44,916 nt of DNA from Deltaproteobacteria bacterium (GCA_016874775.1 VGTJ01000020.1:1-44916), one strand, 5' to 3'. Counted from the first letter of the stretch, positions 24,423 through 33,573 are shown. Notes: a model not told the origin generated them from the letters alone. A program made the numbers and translations.

Positions 24423-25334
24423 ATGCTTTTCAACCGCCTTATCATCGCCGGAGTTGGTCTCATCGGCGGCTCGCTTGGACTCGCGGCTCGCGAGCGTGGA
24501 CTTGTGCGTGAAGTGGTTGGCTTCGGTCGGACTGAAGCGAATCTGAAAGTTGCTTTGGAACGTGGACTGATCAGCTCATATACCTTTGACCCAGCCGAAG
24601 CTGCGCGTGGCGCAGATATCTTTTTATTGGCAGTTCCTGTAGAGGCGACCCGGTCGACGATGGAGAAGTTTATTCCTCACCTGCCACCGGGCTGCATCAT
24701 CACTGATGCTGGCAGTACCAAAGAACAAGTTGTGAAGACACTCGAAGACGTGCTGCCTGCGACCTTGCCGTGTGTTGGTGCGCATCCGATTGCGGGCACG
24801 GAACATTCCGGGGCTGCCGCAGCCTTTTCTACCCTCTTCGATAAACGCTTGTGTATTCTGACGCCAACTGCACGAACTGATCGTGCTGCTTTGGCCAAGG
24901 TTCGAGCCCTGTGGGAAGGCGTGGGCATGCGCGTCGAAGAAATGGATATGCGGGCTCATGATCAAGTCCTCGCCCGCGTGAGCCATTTGCCCCACATGAT
25001 TGCGTTCAGTGTGATGAACGCTGTGCTTGATACACACGTTGCAGGAGTCGATTTGCTGCCCTACGCTGGTGGTGCGTTTTCTGACCTCACCCGTGTTGCC
25101 GCAAGTCCTGTCGAAATGTGGCGTGACATTGCGACGTCAAATCGTGAGGCGTTGCTAACTGCAATTTCCGAATTCGAGACTGCACTTGCACAGATAAAAA
25201 CAGCGATCGCGAGTGGCGACAGTGAAACATTGTCGAATGCGATTGAGCGGGCGCGGGGAGAGCGGCAGAGGCTGACGAGGATACGAGAGCAGAGGGAGTC
25301 AGGAGAGGGAAAAGAAGAAGCGAAGAAGGGCTAG
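24423..25334 (+). CDS. tyrA: Prephenate / arogenate dehydrogenase
   Basis: 303 residues. The N-terminal Rossmann fold (LIIAGVGLIGGSLGLAARER) binds NAD(P). ITDAGSTKEQVVKTLEDVLP, VGAHPIAGTEHSGAAAA (catalytic His region) and RVSHLPHMIAFSVMNAVLD are TyrA signatures. The C-terminus is a charged tail (RQRLTRIREQRESGEGKEEA). There is no fused chorismate mutase or ACT domain. It oxidatively decarboxylates prephenate to 4-hydroxyphenylpyruvate or arogenate to tyrosine; substrate choice cannot be read. It lies between hisC and aroA, separated from hisC by a palindromic repeat and lacking an obvious ribosome-binding site. Confidence 0.93.
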   Translation: MLFNRLIIAGVGLIGGSLGLAARERGLVREVVGFGRTEANLKVALERGLISSYTFDPAEAARGADIFLLAVPVEATRSTMEKFIPHLPPGCIITDAGSTKEQVVKTLEDVLPATLPCVGAHPIAGTEHSGAAAAFSTLFDKRLCILTPTARTDRAALAKVRALWEGVGMRVEEMDMRAHDQVLARVSHLPHMIAFSVMNAVLDTHVAGVDLLPYAGGAFSDLTRVAASPVEMWRDIATSNREALLTAISEFETALAQIKTAIASGDSETLSNAIERARGERQRLTRIREQRESGEGKEEAKKG

Positions 25335-25399
25335 AAATTGTGAACTATGGGATTGCTTTCTTTTTACCAACCCCTAACCCCATAATTGGAACCTGAAAC

Positions 25400-26719
25400 G
25401 TGACAAAGGCACAAGACACTATCCAAATCCGCCCCACATCAAACGGTGTACGTGGGACGCTCACTCTTCCTGGCGACAAGTCGATTAGTCATCGGGCGGT
25501 GATGTTTGCCTCGATCGCGCAAGGTAAGAGCCGTATCGTCAACTGTTCGGGTGGTGGCGACAACCGCAGTACGATCGCTGCGTTTCGCGCGCTTGGTGTG
25601 GAGATCGACCAAAACGGGACTGATATTCTGATCAAAGGCAAAGGCTGGCACGGACTCCATGCGGCTGCTGGGACCATCGATTGTGGCAATTCCGGGACCA
25701 CGATGCGATTGCTTTCAGGATTGCTTGCTGCCCGCCCGTTTGATTCACGCCTTGATGGGGATGAATCATTACGCAGTCGTCCGATGAAACGTGTCATGGC
25801 ACCGCTGACGGAAATGGGTGCGGACATTATCAGTGAAGGTGGTGAGAATCGCGCCCCTTTACGTATTCATGGCAAGCCATTACACAGCCTTGCCTACCGT
25901 AGTCCGGTTGCCAGCGCGCAAGTGAAGTCTGCGATTCTCCTCGCCGGTTTGCAGGCACAGGGGAAGACCACTGTGTGGGAGCCTGAACGGTCGCGCGATC
26001 ACACTGAACGTATGTTGCCTGCGTTTGGCGTGCCGATCGACGTGAGTGGTACGGAAGTTTCTGTTGCTGGTGGACAAGAGTTACGTGCCTGTGATGTTGA
26101 GGTTCCTGGCGACTTTTCCTCAGCCGCATTTTTTCTCACCGCTGCGTCGATTGTTCCCGGCTCGGAACTCCGCGTGCGAGATGTTGGACTCAATCCGACG
26201 CGTGTTGGTGCCCTTGATGTCTTACGGATGATGGGGGCAAACATTCAGGTCGAAAATCTTCACGAAATGTGTGGTGAACCGGTCGGAGATTTGCTTGTGC
26301 GCGCTAGTTCTCTGTGTGGCATCGAGCTGAGTGGAGAATTAGTCGTTCGAGCTATAGATGAGATTCCCACACTTGCAGTTGCTGCCGTGTTTGCACAGGG
26401 GACGACAACCATCCGCGATGCCCAAGAATTGCGCGTGAAGGAAAGTGATCGACTCACAGCGCTGGCGACAACACTCAATACTTTAGGGGCAAAAGTGACC
26501 GAGCTGCCTGATGGATTATTGATTGCGGGAGGTCATGGTTTGCACGGTGGCCGCGTGAGCAGCTTTGGCGATCATCGCATTGCCATGGCCCTCACCATTG
26601 CCGGACTAGCGGGAACTGGAGCGATAGTGCTAGAAGAAGGGGCGTCGGTAGCGATCTCGTTCCCGAGTTTCTACAGTTTAGTACGAGATCTTACCGAACC
26701 AGCCACGATCCAGTTATGA
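25400..26719 (+). CDS. aroA: 3-phosphoshikimate 1-carboxyvinyltransferase (EPSP synthase)
   Basis: 439 residues from GTG 25400. It joins shikimate-3-phosphate and PEP in the sixth step of the shikimate pathway. Motifs: TLPGDKSISHRAVMFASIA, DCGNSGTTMRLLSGLLA, LDGDESLRSRPMKR, SAQVKSAILLAGLQAQG, DEIPTLAVAA, ELRVKESDRLTALATTL and GDHRIAMAL. The residue order is that of class II-like enzymes of many bacteria. The last 4 bases overlap cmk (ATGA), so the two are translationally coupled. Confidence 0.96.
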   Translation: MTKAQDTIQIRPTSNGVRGTLTLPGDKSISHRAVMFASIAQGKSRIVNCSGGGDNRSTIAAFRALGVEIDQNGTDILIKGKGWHGLHAAAGTIDCGNSGTTMRLLSGLLAARPFDSRLDGDESLRSRPMKRVMAPLTEMGADIISEGGENRAPLRIHGKPLHSLAYRSPVASAQVKSAILLAGLQAQGKTTVWEPERSRDHTERMLPAFGVPIDVSGTEVSVAGGQELRACDVEVPGDFSSAAFFLTAASIVPGSELRVRDVGLNPTRVGALDVLRMMGANIQVENLHEMCGEPVGDLLVRASSLCGIELSGELVVRAIDEIPTLAVAAVFAQGTTTIRDAQELRVKESDRLTALATTLNTLGAKVTELPDGLLIAGGHGLHGGRVSSFGDHRIAMALTIAGLAGTGAIVLEEGASVAISFPSFYSLVRDLTEPATIQL

Positions 26720-27393
26720 AAGCAGGTCTGATTATTGCCGTTGACGGCCCCTCTGGTGCAGGAAAAAGCTCATCGAGTCGCGCTCTCGCTGAACGTTTGC
26801 AGTACCGATACATCGACACTGGTGCGTTATATCGTGTGATTGGGCTTCTAGCGTGGGAACAGCGGGTGAGTCTTGATGATAAGGCGCGCCTTGGAGCGCT
26901 CTGTCAAGATTTACCGCTACGATTTGTTCCGAGTGGAGCCAAAGTGAGTATTTTCCTTGGTGAGCGGGACATTACTGCGGCGATTCGTCAACCGGAAGTC
27001 AGTCAGATGGCCTCGAAAGTGTCGGCCCAGCCGGTGGTGCGAGAAGGTCTTTTGACGTTGCAAAGAAATATGGGCAAGGGTGGCGGGGTTGTAATGGAAG
27101 GCCGCGATATTGGTACGGTGGTCTTTCCTGACGCTGATGTGAAGTTCTTCCTTGATGCGTCAGCCGAAGAACGCGGACGGCGGCGTTATGCTGAATTACA
27201 ACAACAAGGGGTGACGACGACCATCGAAACGACCGTGCGAGAAATGGCGGAACGTGATCAGCGAGACAGTAGCCGTGAACATGCACCGTTACGCTGTGCC
27301 GACGATGCGACTGCGCTTGATACGACGGGACTGTCCTTAGACGAGGTGATAGGCATCATGCTGCGGCATGTCGAGAACGCTCGCAAGTGCTGA
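26716..27393 (+). CDS. cmk: Cytidylate kinase
   Basis: 225 residues. It phosphorylates CMP and dCMP with ATP. Motifs: P-loop DGPSGAGKSSSSRALAERL, YRYIDTGALYRVIG, SQMASKVSAQPVVREGLLTL, VMEGRDIGTVVFPDADVKFF, and LDASAEERGRRRYAELQ (lid). The aroA-cmk-rpsA order is conserved widely in bacteria. It starts in an ATGA overlap with aroA; rpsA follows. Confidence 0.95.
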   Translation: MKAGLIIAVDGPSGAGKSSSSRALAERLQYRYIDTGALYRVIGLLAWEQRVSLDDKARLGALCQDLPLRFVPSGAKVSIFLGERDITAAIRQPEVSQMASKVSAQPVVREGLLTLQRNMGKGGGVVMEGRDIGTVVFPDADVKFFLDASAEERGRRRYAELQQQGVTTTIETTVREMAERDQRDSSREHAPLRCADDATALDTTGLSLDEVIGIMLRHVENARKC

Positions 27394-27494
27394 TATGGCA
27401 AGAGAAAAAACCCAACTACGCTCTTGCAACCTGGAGGGGAGGGGAGTATGGAAAGGCGAGCATCAGGGAGATTCCGAGGGGGTATACGAGTCAC

Positions 27495-29252
27495 ATGGAA
27501 CATAACAAAGAAACACTCACCGAAACGAGGCCGCCCAAAGGAGGCGGCATGGGCGAAGATTTCGGGCAGATGTTCGAGGAAAGCCTGCAATCCGTAAAGC
27601 CTGGAGAAATCGTCCGCGGTCGAGTGGTCAAGATCGGACCGGAGGTTGTCACCGTCGATATTGGCTATAAGTCAGAAGGACATATTCCTGTTTCTGAGTT
27701 TCGTCTGCGCGACGGACGGATAACTGTGCAAGAAGGAGATGAGATTGAAGTCTTCTTTGATGCCGCAGATGCCGAACAGGAAGGGATCGTTCTTTCTCGC
27801 GCCAAAGCGGAGCAACATCGTATCTGGCACGATATCGAAGAGGCGTACAACACAAAAACCCCTATCGATGGAGCCATCGTTGGTAAGGTAAAAGGCGGCC
27901 TCAAAGTTGATATTGGTGTGTTAGCGTTTCTCCCTGGGTCGCATGTGGATATTCGTCCGGTTCGGGATTTGGACCGATTTGTCGGCAAAAAGGGCAAATT
28001 TGCCGTTCTGAAATTCAACCGTGCGCGTGCCAATGTCGTCGTCTCTCGCCGCGCTGTATTGGAACTTGAACGCGCGAATCTCCGCGACGAAACCTTAAAG
28101 ATTCTCGAAGAAGGCGTGATTCTCGAAGGCACCGTCAAGAACATCACCGACTACGGTGCATTTGTTGATCTTGGCGGCATTGATGGCCTGTTACATGTGA
28201 CCGATATGTCGTGGGGACGTATTGGCCATCCTTCGGAAGTGATCTCGGCGGGCGAAAAAATTCAGGTGGTCGTCCTGAAATATGATGCCGAGAAGCAACG
28301 CGTCTCGCTGGGCATGAAACAGCTTGTGCCAGATCCCTGGCATGCTATCACTGAACGTTATGTCGTTGGCAGCCGGATTCACGGAAAAGTGGTGAGTCTT
28401 GCGGACTACGGCGCGTTTGTCGAACTGGAGAAGGGGGTAGAAGGGTTGCTCCATGTGTCCGAATTGTCATGGACAAAACGGATTACTCATCCCTCCAAAC
28501 TGCTCTCGGTGGGACAAGATGTTGAGGTGATGGTCCTAGAAGTCAGCCCTGAATATCGTCGCATCTCCCTGGGACTCAAGCAGATCACGCAGAATCCCTG
28601 GGAGTTGGTCCGCGCCAATCATCCTGTGGGGAGTCGCATTCACGGGAAGATCAAGAGTATCACCGATTTTGGTGTCTTCGTCGAAGTTGAAGACGGCATT
28701 GACGGTCTCGTGCATATCTCTGATCTCCACTGGACAAAGAAGGTCAAACACCCCTCTGAATTGTACAAAAAGGGAGACGAGGTTGATGCAGTCGTGCTGG
28801 GTGTGGATGTCGAAAATGAGCGCGTCTCACTTGGAGTGAAGCAGGTCGTTGCGGATCCGTGGTCGACCCTCACCCAACGTCATCCCGTTGGCAGTCGTAT
28901 CCATGGAAAAGTCACCAGCGTGACTGATTTCGGCATCTTTGTCGAAGTGGAAGAGGGTATCGAAGGATTAGTGCACATTTCCCAACTGTCGACTGAACGG
29001 GTCGAGAAGCCTTCGTCGCTTTTCCAGGTCGGGAAAGAAGTCGAGGCCGAAGTGATTCATATTGACCCACGCGAGCATAAGATGGGGCTCAGCATCAAGG
29101 CGCTCCGCCGCAGTGAGGAACGAGCAGAGATGGAAGCGTACCTAAAACGCGAGCGTGAAGAGGCGCGTTTCTCCTTTGAAGATATTCTCCGTGAAGAACT
29201 TCGCCTTGATAGGGACGAGGGAGACGATAGGGGAGGACGACGGCGCGGATAG
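27495..29252 (+). CDS. rpsA: Ribosomal protein bS1
   Basis: 585 residues from ATG 27495, with six S1 (OB-fold) domains. Domains 1-2 are divergent and bind the ribosome (PGEIVRGRVVKIGPEVVTVD; GLKVDIGVLAFLPGSHVD). Domains 3-6 are classical RNA-binding repeats starting GTVKNITDYGAFVDLGG, GKVVSLADYGAFVELEKG, GKIKSITDFGVFVEVEDG and GKVTSVTDFGIFVEVEEG. The C-terminus is a charged EER/DRDEGDDRGGRRRG tail. Start choice: an upstream in-frame GTG at 27387 overlaps cmk and is unlikely. ATG 27549 has a strong AAAGGAGG 4 bp before it and is a good alternative. The leader between cmk and these starts is about 100-150 nt, room for S1 autoregulation. Confidence 0.95.
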   Translation: MEHNKETLTETRPPKGGGMGEDFGQMFEESLQSVKPGEIVRGRVVKIGPEVVTVDIGYKSEGHIPVSEFRLRDGRITVQEGDEIEVFFDAADAEQEGIVLSRAKAEQHRIWHDIEEAYNTKTPIDGAIVGKVKGGLKVDIGVLAFLPGSHVDIRPVRDLDRFVGKKGKFAVLKFNRARANVVVSRRAVLELERANLRDETLKILEEGVILEGTVKNITDYGAFVDLGGIDGLLHVTDMSWGRIGHPSEVISAGEKIQVVVLKYDAEKQRVSLGMKQLVPDPWHAITERYVVGSRIHGKVVSLADYGAFVELEKGVEGLLHVSELSWTKRITHPSKLLSVGQDVEVMVLEVSPEYRRISLGLKQITQNPWELVRANHPVGSRIHGKIKSITDFGVFVEVEDGIDGLVHISDLHWTKKVKHPSELYKKGDEVDAVVLGVDVENERVSLGVKQVVADPWSTLTQRHPVGSRIHGKVTSVTDFGIFVEVEEGIEGLVHISQLSTERVEKPSSLFQVGKEVEAEVIHIDPREHKMGLSIKALRRSEERAEMEAYLKREREEARFSFEDILREELRLDRDEGDDRGGRRRG

Positions 29253-29420
29253 CAGACCTCGTCTCGCTCGGGTTGTGCAAGGCGGAAGGTGCTCGTGTGT
29301 TGCGGTCTCCCCCTTTTATTCAACACAATTCTGGCGCAGAGAGGCGGTTTCAACAGAATCCGATGGGACTGCACCCTTGAATCTTAGTCTTCGACTTTTA
29401 TTGAGGAAGGAAGTGGAGTA

Positions 29421-29795
29421 GTGACTAAGCGGGATTTGATCGAAGAAGTTGCAGTACAGTATCCTCGCTTCTCCAGACGAGACGCCGAGGTTATGGTCAA
29501 TGCGGTTTTCGACAGTATGACTGAGGCGCTAGCCAAGGGCGAACGCATTGAGATTCGCGGTTTTGGAAGCTTCATGGTGAAACAGCGTGAGGCGCGCGAA
29601 GGGCGTAATCCTCGGACTGGCGCGTTGGTGTCAGTGGCTGCCAAGAAGGTCCCTCTCTTCAAAGTGGGCAAAGAGCTACGTTTACGCGTTGATGGACAGC
29701 CGGTGACTGATGCCAATCTGGCTGGCGATGACACCCCGGACGATGACGACGATGCTGATCTTGATGACTATGACGATGTAGAGAACGACGAATGA
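29421..29795 (+). CDS. HU/IHF-family DNA-binding protein with acidic tail
   Basis: 124 residues from GTG 29421 with a GGAAGTGGAG ribosome-binding region. Residues 1-93 are a standard HU/IHF fold: TKRDLIEEVAVQYPRFSRRD, GERIEIRGFGSFMVKQREAR, and GRNPRTGALVSVAAKKVPLF with the DNA-intercalating Pro. Residues 97-124 are an extra acidic tail of mostly Asp (AGDDTPDDDDDADLDDYDD). Position after rpsA points to the IHF-beta (ihfB) lineage. The tail may lower DNA affinity or contact basic proteins. The last 4 bases overlap the HIT gene (ATGA). The 168-bp gap before it shows nothing I can support. Confidence 0.9.
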   Translation: MTKRDLIEEVAVQYPRFSRRDAEVMVNAVFDSMTEALAKGERIEIRGFGSFMVKQREAREGRNPRTGALVSVAAKKVPLFKVGKELRLRVDGQPVTDANLAGDDTPDDDDDADLDDYDDVENDE

Positions 29796-30346
29796 GTGAC
29801 CATGACTCCAAGTATCCAGGTAACCAAAACGAGGGCACTGCTGTTCTCTGGGCTCCCTGGCGCATGCAGTATATCGAGGAGAAAAAGTCGCAAGACTGTA
29901 TTTTCTGTGGGTCATTGGCAGAAGAATCGTTAAAGGACAATCTGATCTTACGCGTGACGCCGCATGCGCGCGTGATGCTCAACAAGTATCCGTATAACAA
30001 TGGGCACCTCATGGTGGCACCACACCGTCATACTGCGGATCTGGCAGTGCTTTCTGACCACGAGTTTGCTGATGTCATGCAGGAATTGCGTAACGCGATT
30101 GGCGTTCTCCAAGCTGCGTTTCAACCACAAGGAATCAACGTAGGCCTCAATCTCGGTGTGTGTGCGGGCGCTGGCATTGCCGATCATCTCCATTGGCACG
30201 CTGTGCCACGGTGGAATGGTGACACCAATTTTATGCCCGTGATTGGTACGGTTCGGGTCATGCGGCAGCATTTATTTGAGAGTTACGACCGGCTCCGTCC
30301 CTACTTTCTCTCCTCACCGTCCGCTGTCGGAAGAATTTCTAACTAA
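29792..30346 (+). CDS. HIT-family nucleotide hydrolase/transferase
   Basis: 184 residues. An N-terminal CxxC (DCIFCG) and a distal H form the zinc site found in Ap4A-phosphorylase-like HIT proteins. The core has LNKYPYNNGHLMVAPHRHTA, and the catalytic triad HLHWHAVPRWNGDTNFM lies near residues 132-148. The N-terminus WAPWRMQYIE is typical of the group. It probably acts on diadenosine polyphosphates or related AMP compounds. It is coupled to the HU/IHF gene by ATGA, and the MoxR gene follows 2 bp later. Confidence 0.9.
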   Translation: MSDHDSKYPGNQNEGTAVLWAPWRMQYIEEKKSQDCIFCGSLAEESLKDNLILRVTPHARVMLNKYPYNNGHLMVAPHRHTADLAVLSDHEFADVMQELRNAIGVLQAAFQPQGINVGLNLGVCAGAGIADHLHWHAVPRWNGDTNFMPVIGTVRVMRQHLFESYDRLRPYFLSSPSAVGRISN

Positions 30347-30348
30347 AG

Positions 30349-31782
30349 GTGAATCTCTCTGTGCAACGCAACATTGAAACACTCCGCCGTGAGGCGAAAA
30401 CTGTTGGAGATCTCAAGAGGGCCGCGTATCGCACGCTTCCGGTCCGTGAAGAAATGCGAGCGAACTTGATTCGCCTGCTCGCGACTGGCGAACGCATTCT
30501 CCCTGGCATCGTTGGTTACGATGATACGGTTATTCCTGACATTGAGAATGCGATTCTCGCTGGTCACCATGCCGTCTTTCTAGGGGAGCGTGGACAAGCG
30601 AAGTCGCGGATTATTCGCGGGTTGGTATCGTTGCTTGATGAATACGTGCCGATTATTCGTGATGCGGAAATTCCTGAAGATCCCTTTGCACCGATTTCGC
30701 CTGTCGGGCGTCGTCTTGCAGCTGAACGGGGTGACAATCTCGAGATTCAGTGGGCGCACCGTGACGAGCGTTACGCTGAGAAACTCGCAACGCCTGATGT
30801 TGCTGTTGCCGATCTGATTGGTGAGGTTGACCCGATCAAAGTGGCGGAAGGCCGTCATCTCTCGGATGAAGAAACGATTCACTATGGGCTGATTCCACGT
30901 ACCAACCGCGGTATTTTTGCCGTGAACGAACTTCCTGATCTGACAGAAAAAGTCCAGGTCGGACTCTTCAATCTGATGGAAGAGAAAGATGTCCAGATCA
31001 AAGGCTTCAAGATTCGCCTCCCGCTCGATATTGTGATTGTCGCGAGTGCAAACCCAGAAGACTACACGAGCCGTGGCCGGATCATTACACCGTTGAAAGA
31101 CCGCTTCGACGTGCAAATTCGTACACATTATCCACGTTCGCTTGAGCATGAAATCTCTATCATGGAACAGGAAGCAACCGCCTTCCCGCGCGGCGATAGC
31201 ATGATCCATGTTCCGCAGTTCATGAAAGAAATCATCGCCCAGGTGACGATGGAAGCACGCGCGTCAAACGAGATCAATCAGTCTTCTGGTGTGAGTGTTC
31301 GTGTGTCGATTAACAACCTTGAAAGTGTCCTCAGCAACGCTGAGAAGCGCGCCGTGCGTCTTGGTGAGAAAGAGATCGTCCCGCGCGTGAGCGATCTGCA
31401 CGCGTTATTTGCTTCAACTTCAGGAAAAATCGAGCTTGAGTATTCAGGTGAAGACAAGCGAGAAGATGACTTGATCGATCGTTTGGTGAATCGCGCTGTG
31501 CTCAAGGTCTTTGATCGATATTTTCAGCTTGAGGCGCTTAAGCCGACCATCGCCTATTTTACCGAAGGTGGGGGAGTCAAAGTGTCTGACTCTATGGCTG
31601 CGACTTCCTACCTTGAAGATCAGCAAAGAATTCCTGGTCTCAAGGAAAGTGTTGCTGCCCTTGGCGTTGGCAACAAGTCGCCACAGATTGCCTCAGCCTG
31701 TGAATTTATCTTCGAAGGGCTCCACCTCCACCAGAAGCTCAATAAAGAGCGCGAAGGTGGACGGTATATGTATCGGTCGTAA
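30349..31782 (+). CDS. MoxR/ChlI-like AAA+ ATPase
   Basis: 477 residues, GTG start. The AAA+ core has Walker A GERGQAKSR at 79-87, a Walker B-like segment NRGIFAVNELPDLTEKVQ, sensor 1 IVIVASANPEDYTSRGR, and the arginine-finger region PLKDRFDVQIRTHYPRS. It resembles the magnesium-chelatase I / MoxR group that works with VWA-domain partners. The next gene on the same strand is such a VWA protein, so they likely form a chaperone-like pair acting on metal-cofactor or envelope proteins. A repeat and a strong terminator stand between them, so the two may be transcribed separately. It is close behind the HIT gene (2 bp) and so shares the rpsA-ihf-HIT operon. Confidence 0.85.
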   Translation: MNLSVQRNIETLRREAKTVGDLKRAAYRTLPVREEMRANLIRLLATGERILPGIVGYDDTVIPDIENAILAGHHAVFLGERGQAKSRIIRGLVSLLDEYVPIIRDAEIPEDPFAPISPVGRRLAAERGDNLEIQWAHRDERYAEKLATPDVAVADLIGEVDPIKVAEGRHLSDEETIHYGLIPRTNRGIFAVNELPDLTEKVQVGLFNLMEEKDVQIKGFKIRLPLDIVIVASANPEDYTSRGRIITPLKDRFDVQIRTHYPRSLEHEISIMEQEATAFPRGDSMIHVPQFMKEIIAQVTMEARASNEINQSSGVSVRVSINNLESVLSNAEKRAVRLGEKEIVPRVSDLHALFASTSGKIELEYSGEDKREDDLIDRLVNRAVLKVFDRYFQLEALKPTIAYFTEGGGVKVSDSMAATSYLEDQQRIPGLKESVAALGVGNKSPQIASACEFIFEGLHLHQKLNKEREGGRYMYRS

Positions 31783-31810
31783 CAGATTGTCTACTTGACG
31801 TTCGTTACTG

Positions 31811-31883
31811 TGTCATGTTGAGCGTAGCGAAACATTTCTCTTCAACAATCGAGGAGAAATTCTTCGCTTTGCTCGGAATGACA
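31811..31883. repeat. Dispersed palindrome (TGTCATGTTGAGC...GCTCGGAATGACA)
   Basis: TGTCATGTTGAGCGTAGCGA on the left, complementary to TTCGCTTTGCTCGGAATGAC and a final A on the right. It belongs to the very common TGTCATTCTGAGCGCAGCGAAG class of dispersed intergenic repeats. It lies between the MoxR gene and its terminator. Confidence 0.75.
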
Positions 31884-31907
31884 ATTCCGCAAAATTACAG
31901 AATGACA

Positions 31908-31950
31908 CGCCTTTCTCCTCGACAGAAAAACGAGGAGAAAGGCGTTTTTT
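31908..31950 (+). terminator. Strong intrinsic terminator after the MoxR gene
   Basis: A perfect 14-bp stem, CGCCTTTCTCCTCG / CGAGGAGAAAGGCG, with a 9-nt A-rich loop, followed directly by TTTTTT. It should end the long aromatic/rpsA/MoxR transcript. It lies inside an upstream in-frame extension of the VWA frame, which argues for the VWA start at 31980. Confidence 0.85.
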
Positions 31951-31979
31951 CTTTGCCCGTTTCTGGTAAGGTCAACCCC

Positions 31980-33572
31980 ATGATTACCATACAGTACAGC
32001 GAGTGGGATGGAACGCAGCGTGTTCGCCTTTCGACCGATCAGCTTTTTGAAGAATTGGCCAAACATTTATCCAACACTGACGACCTCCAGCAGGCGATGG
32101 AATCGATGATGCGCCAGGGGCTAGAGGGTGAACAGGGGAAACTCAAAGGCCTTGATGACCTGGTCAAAGAGCTGCGCGAAGAAATGCGCAAACGCTATAA
32201 AGAATACAATCTGCGCTCTTCGCTGGATGAAATGCAGCAACGGTTAGAGAATATCCTCAATCAAGAGCGGCAAACCCTGCAACAGCAGAAGCCGCAAAAG
32301 CCGGAGTTAAATGAAAAAGAGAATTTCCTCAAACAACTGCCCCAACGCATGAGCGATCAGATGGAGAAGTTGGCACAGTACGAGTTTGAGGATCAAGCCG
32401 CGCAAGAAGCATTTAACGAACTCATGCAAGAGTTCAATGATATTCGTTCGGTTGAAGATTTTCAGCGTCGCTATAAAGACCTTTTCAATGGCCCGCAGTC
32501 ACTCGACTTTCAACAAACGTTGCAACTCATGGAGGAAATGCAGAACCTGCAAGAGATGGAACAAAACCTCCTGGCTGGTCGCTCAGAGAAGATTGATCCC
32601 AATGATTTACAAGAATTGATGGGGCAGGGAGCGCTGCAAGACCTGCAGAATCTGCAACAAATGCAGGCGATGCTTCAAGAGGCGGGGTTCTTGGTGTACC
32701 GCGAAGGACGAATGGCGCTCTCTCCCAAAGGCGTGCGACGGATCGGACAGCTGGCGTTGCGCGATATTTATGCCAATCTGCTGCGTGACCGCACTGGCCC
32801 GCATACGACCGACCATCGTGGCGCGGCAGAAATTAAGATGGATGAGACTCGTCCGTATGCCTACGGGGACCCCATGCACTTAGATCTCGTTGGAACGATG
32901 AAGAAGGCGCTCCGACGAACAGTGAGTGTTCCGATCAAGATCTCGCCAGAAGACTTTACGATCTACGACACTGATCATACCACCACGAGTTCGACCGTGT
33001 TGCTCCTGGATATGAGTTGGTCGATGAGTTGGGAAGGGCGCTTTGCGGCCGCGAAAAAGGTGGCCCTCGCTCTCGAGAGCCTTATTCGTACGCGATACCC
33101 GCGCGATTATTTTGCCGTGGTTGGGTTTTTCACGCGTGCGGTTGAACTCAAGATTAAAGATCTGCCTGAGGCCAGTTGGAACATGGGTGATCCGTTCACC
33201 AACCTTCAAGACGGGATTCGTCTCGCTAGTGATTTGCTCCATCGTCATCCTGGGCACAATCAGAACATTATCGTGGTGACAGATGGCCAGCCGACGGCCT
33301 ATTTCTCCCATGGTCGCTTGTATTGTGAGTGGCCGCTCTCGTTCGGTGGTATCAGCATGCGTGCGGCGCAGGAAACCCTGAAAGAGGTCGAACGTGCTAC
33401 CCAACGCAGGATCACCATCAATACGTTCATGCTCGACGATAGTCCGAGTCTGCGCGCGTTTGTTGATAAGATGACGCAACTCAACCGTGGGCGGGCATTT
33501 TACACCCGGCCAGATCATCTCGGTGAGTATTTGCTGATTGACTACGTCTCGAAGAAGAAGAAGAAAATTTGA
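31980..33572 (+). CDS. VWA-domain protein, partner of the MoxR ATPase
   Basis: 530 residues from ATG 31980. An earlier in-frame ATG (31815) runs through a dispersed repeat and a terminator and is not credible. The first 280 residues are charged and helical (Gln/Glu-rich, EEMQNLQEMEQNLLAG). The C-terminal 200 are a von Willebrand A domain with MIDAS DMSWSMSW near residue 344, AKKVALALESLIRTRYPRDY, FAVVGFFTRAVELK and IVVTDGQPTAYF. The end is KKKKKI. Such VWA proteins bind Mg2+ and a target for the MoxR AAA+ partner. It is followed by convergent repeats and the ferritin-like gene. Confidence 0.85.
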   Translation: MITIQYSEWDGTQRVRLSTDQLFEELAKHLSNTDDLQQAMESMMRQGLEGEQGKLKGLDDLVKELREEMRKRYKEYNLRSSLDEMQQRLENILNQERQTLQQQKPQKPELNEKENFLKQLPQRMSDQMEKLAQYEFEDQAAQEAFNELMQEFNDIRSVEDFQRRYKDLFNGPQSLDFQQTLQLMEEMQNLQEMEQNLLAGRSEKIDPNDLQELMGQGALQDLQNLQQMQAMLQEAGFLVYREGRMALSPKGVRRIGQLALRDIYANLLRDRTGPHTTDHRGAAEIKMDETRPYAYGDPMHLDLVGTMKKALRRTVSVPIKISPEDFTIYDTDHTTTSSTVLLLDMSWSMSWEGRFAAAKKVALALESLIRTRYPRDYFAVVGFFTRAVELKIKDLPEASWNMGDPFTNLQDGIRLASDLLHRHPGHNQNIIVVTDGQPTAYFSHGRLYCEWPLSFGGISMRAAQETLKEVERATQRRITINTFMLDDSPSLRAFVDKMTQLNRGRAFYTRPDHLGEYLLIDYVSKKKKKI

Positions 33573-33573
33573 T

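Noticed and set aside
27394-27507. Small upstream frame between cmk and rpsA (starts MAREKTQ)
   Set aside because: No conservation can be judged and it has no Shine-Dalgarno sequence; it may be just the rpsA leader.
31815-31979. N-terminal extension of the VWA protein from ATG 31815
   Set aside because: It would be read from a dispersed palindrome and an intrinsic terminator; ATG 31980 begins the conserved-looking charged domain.
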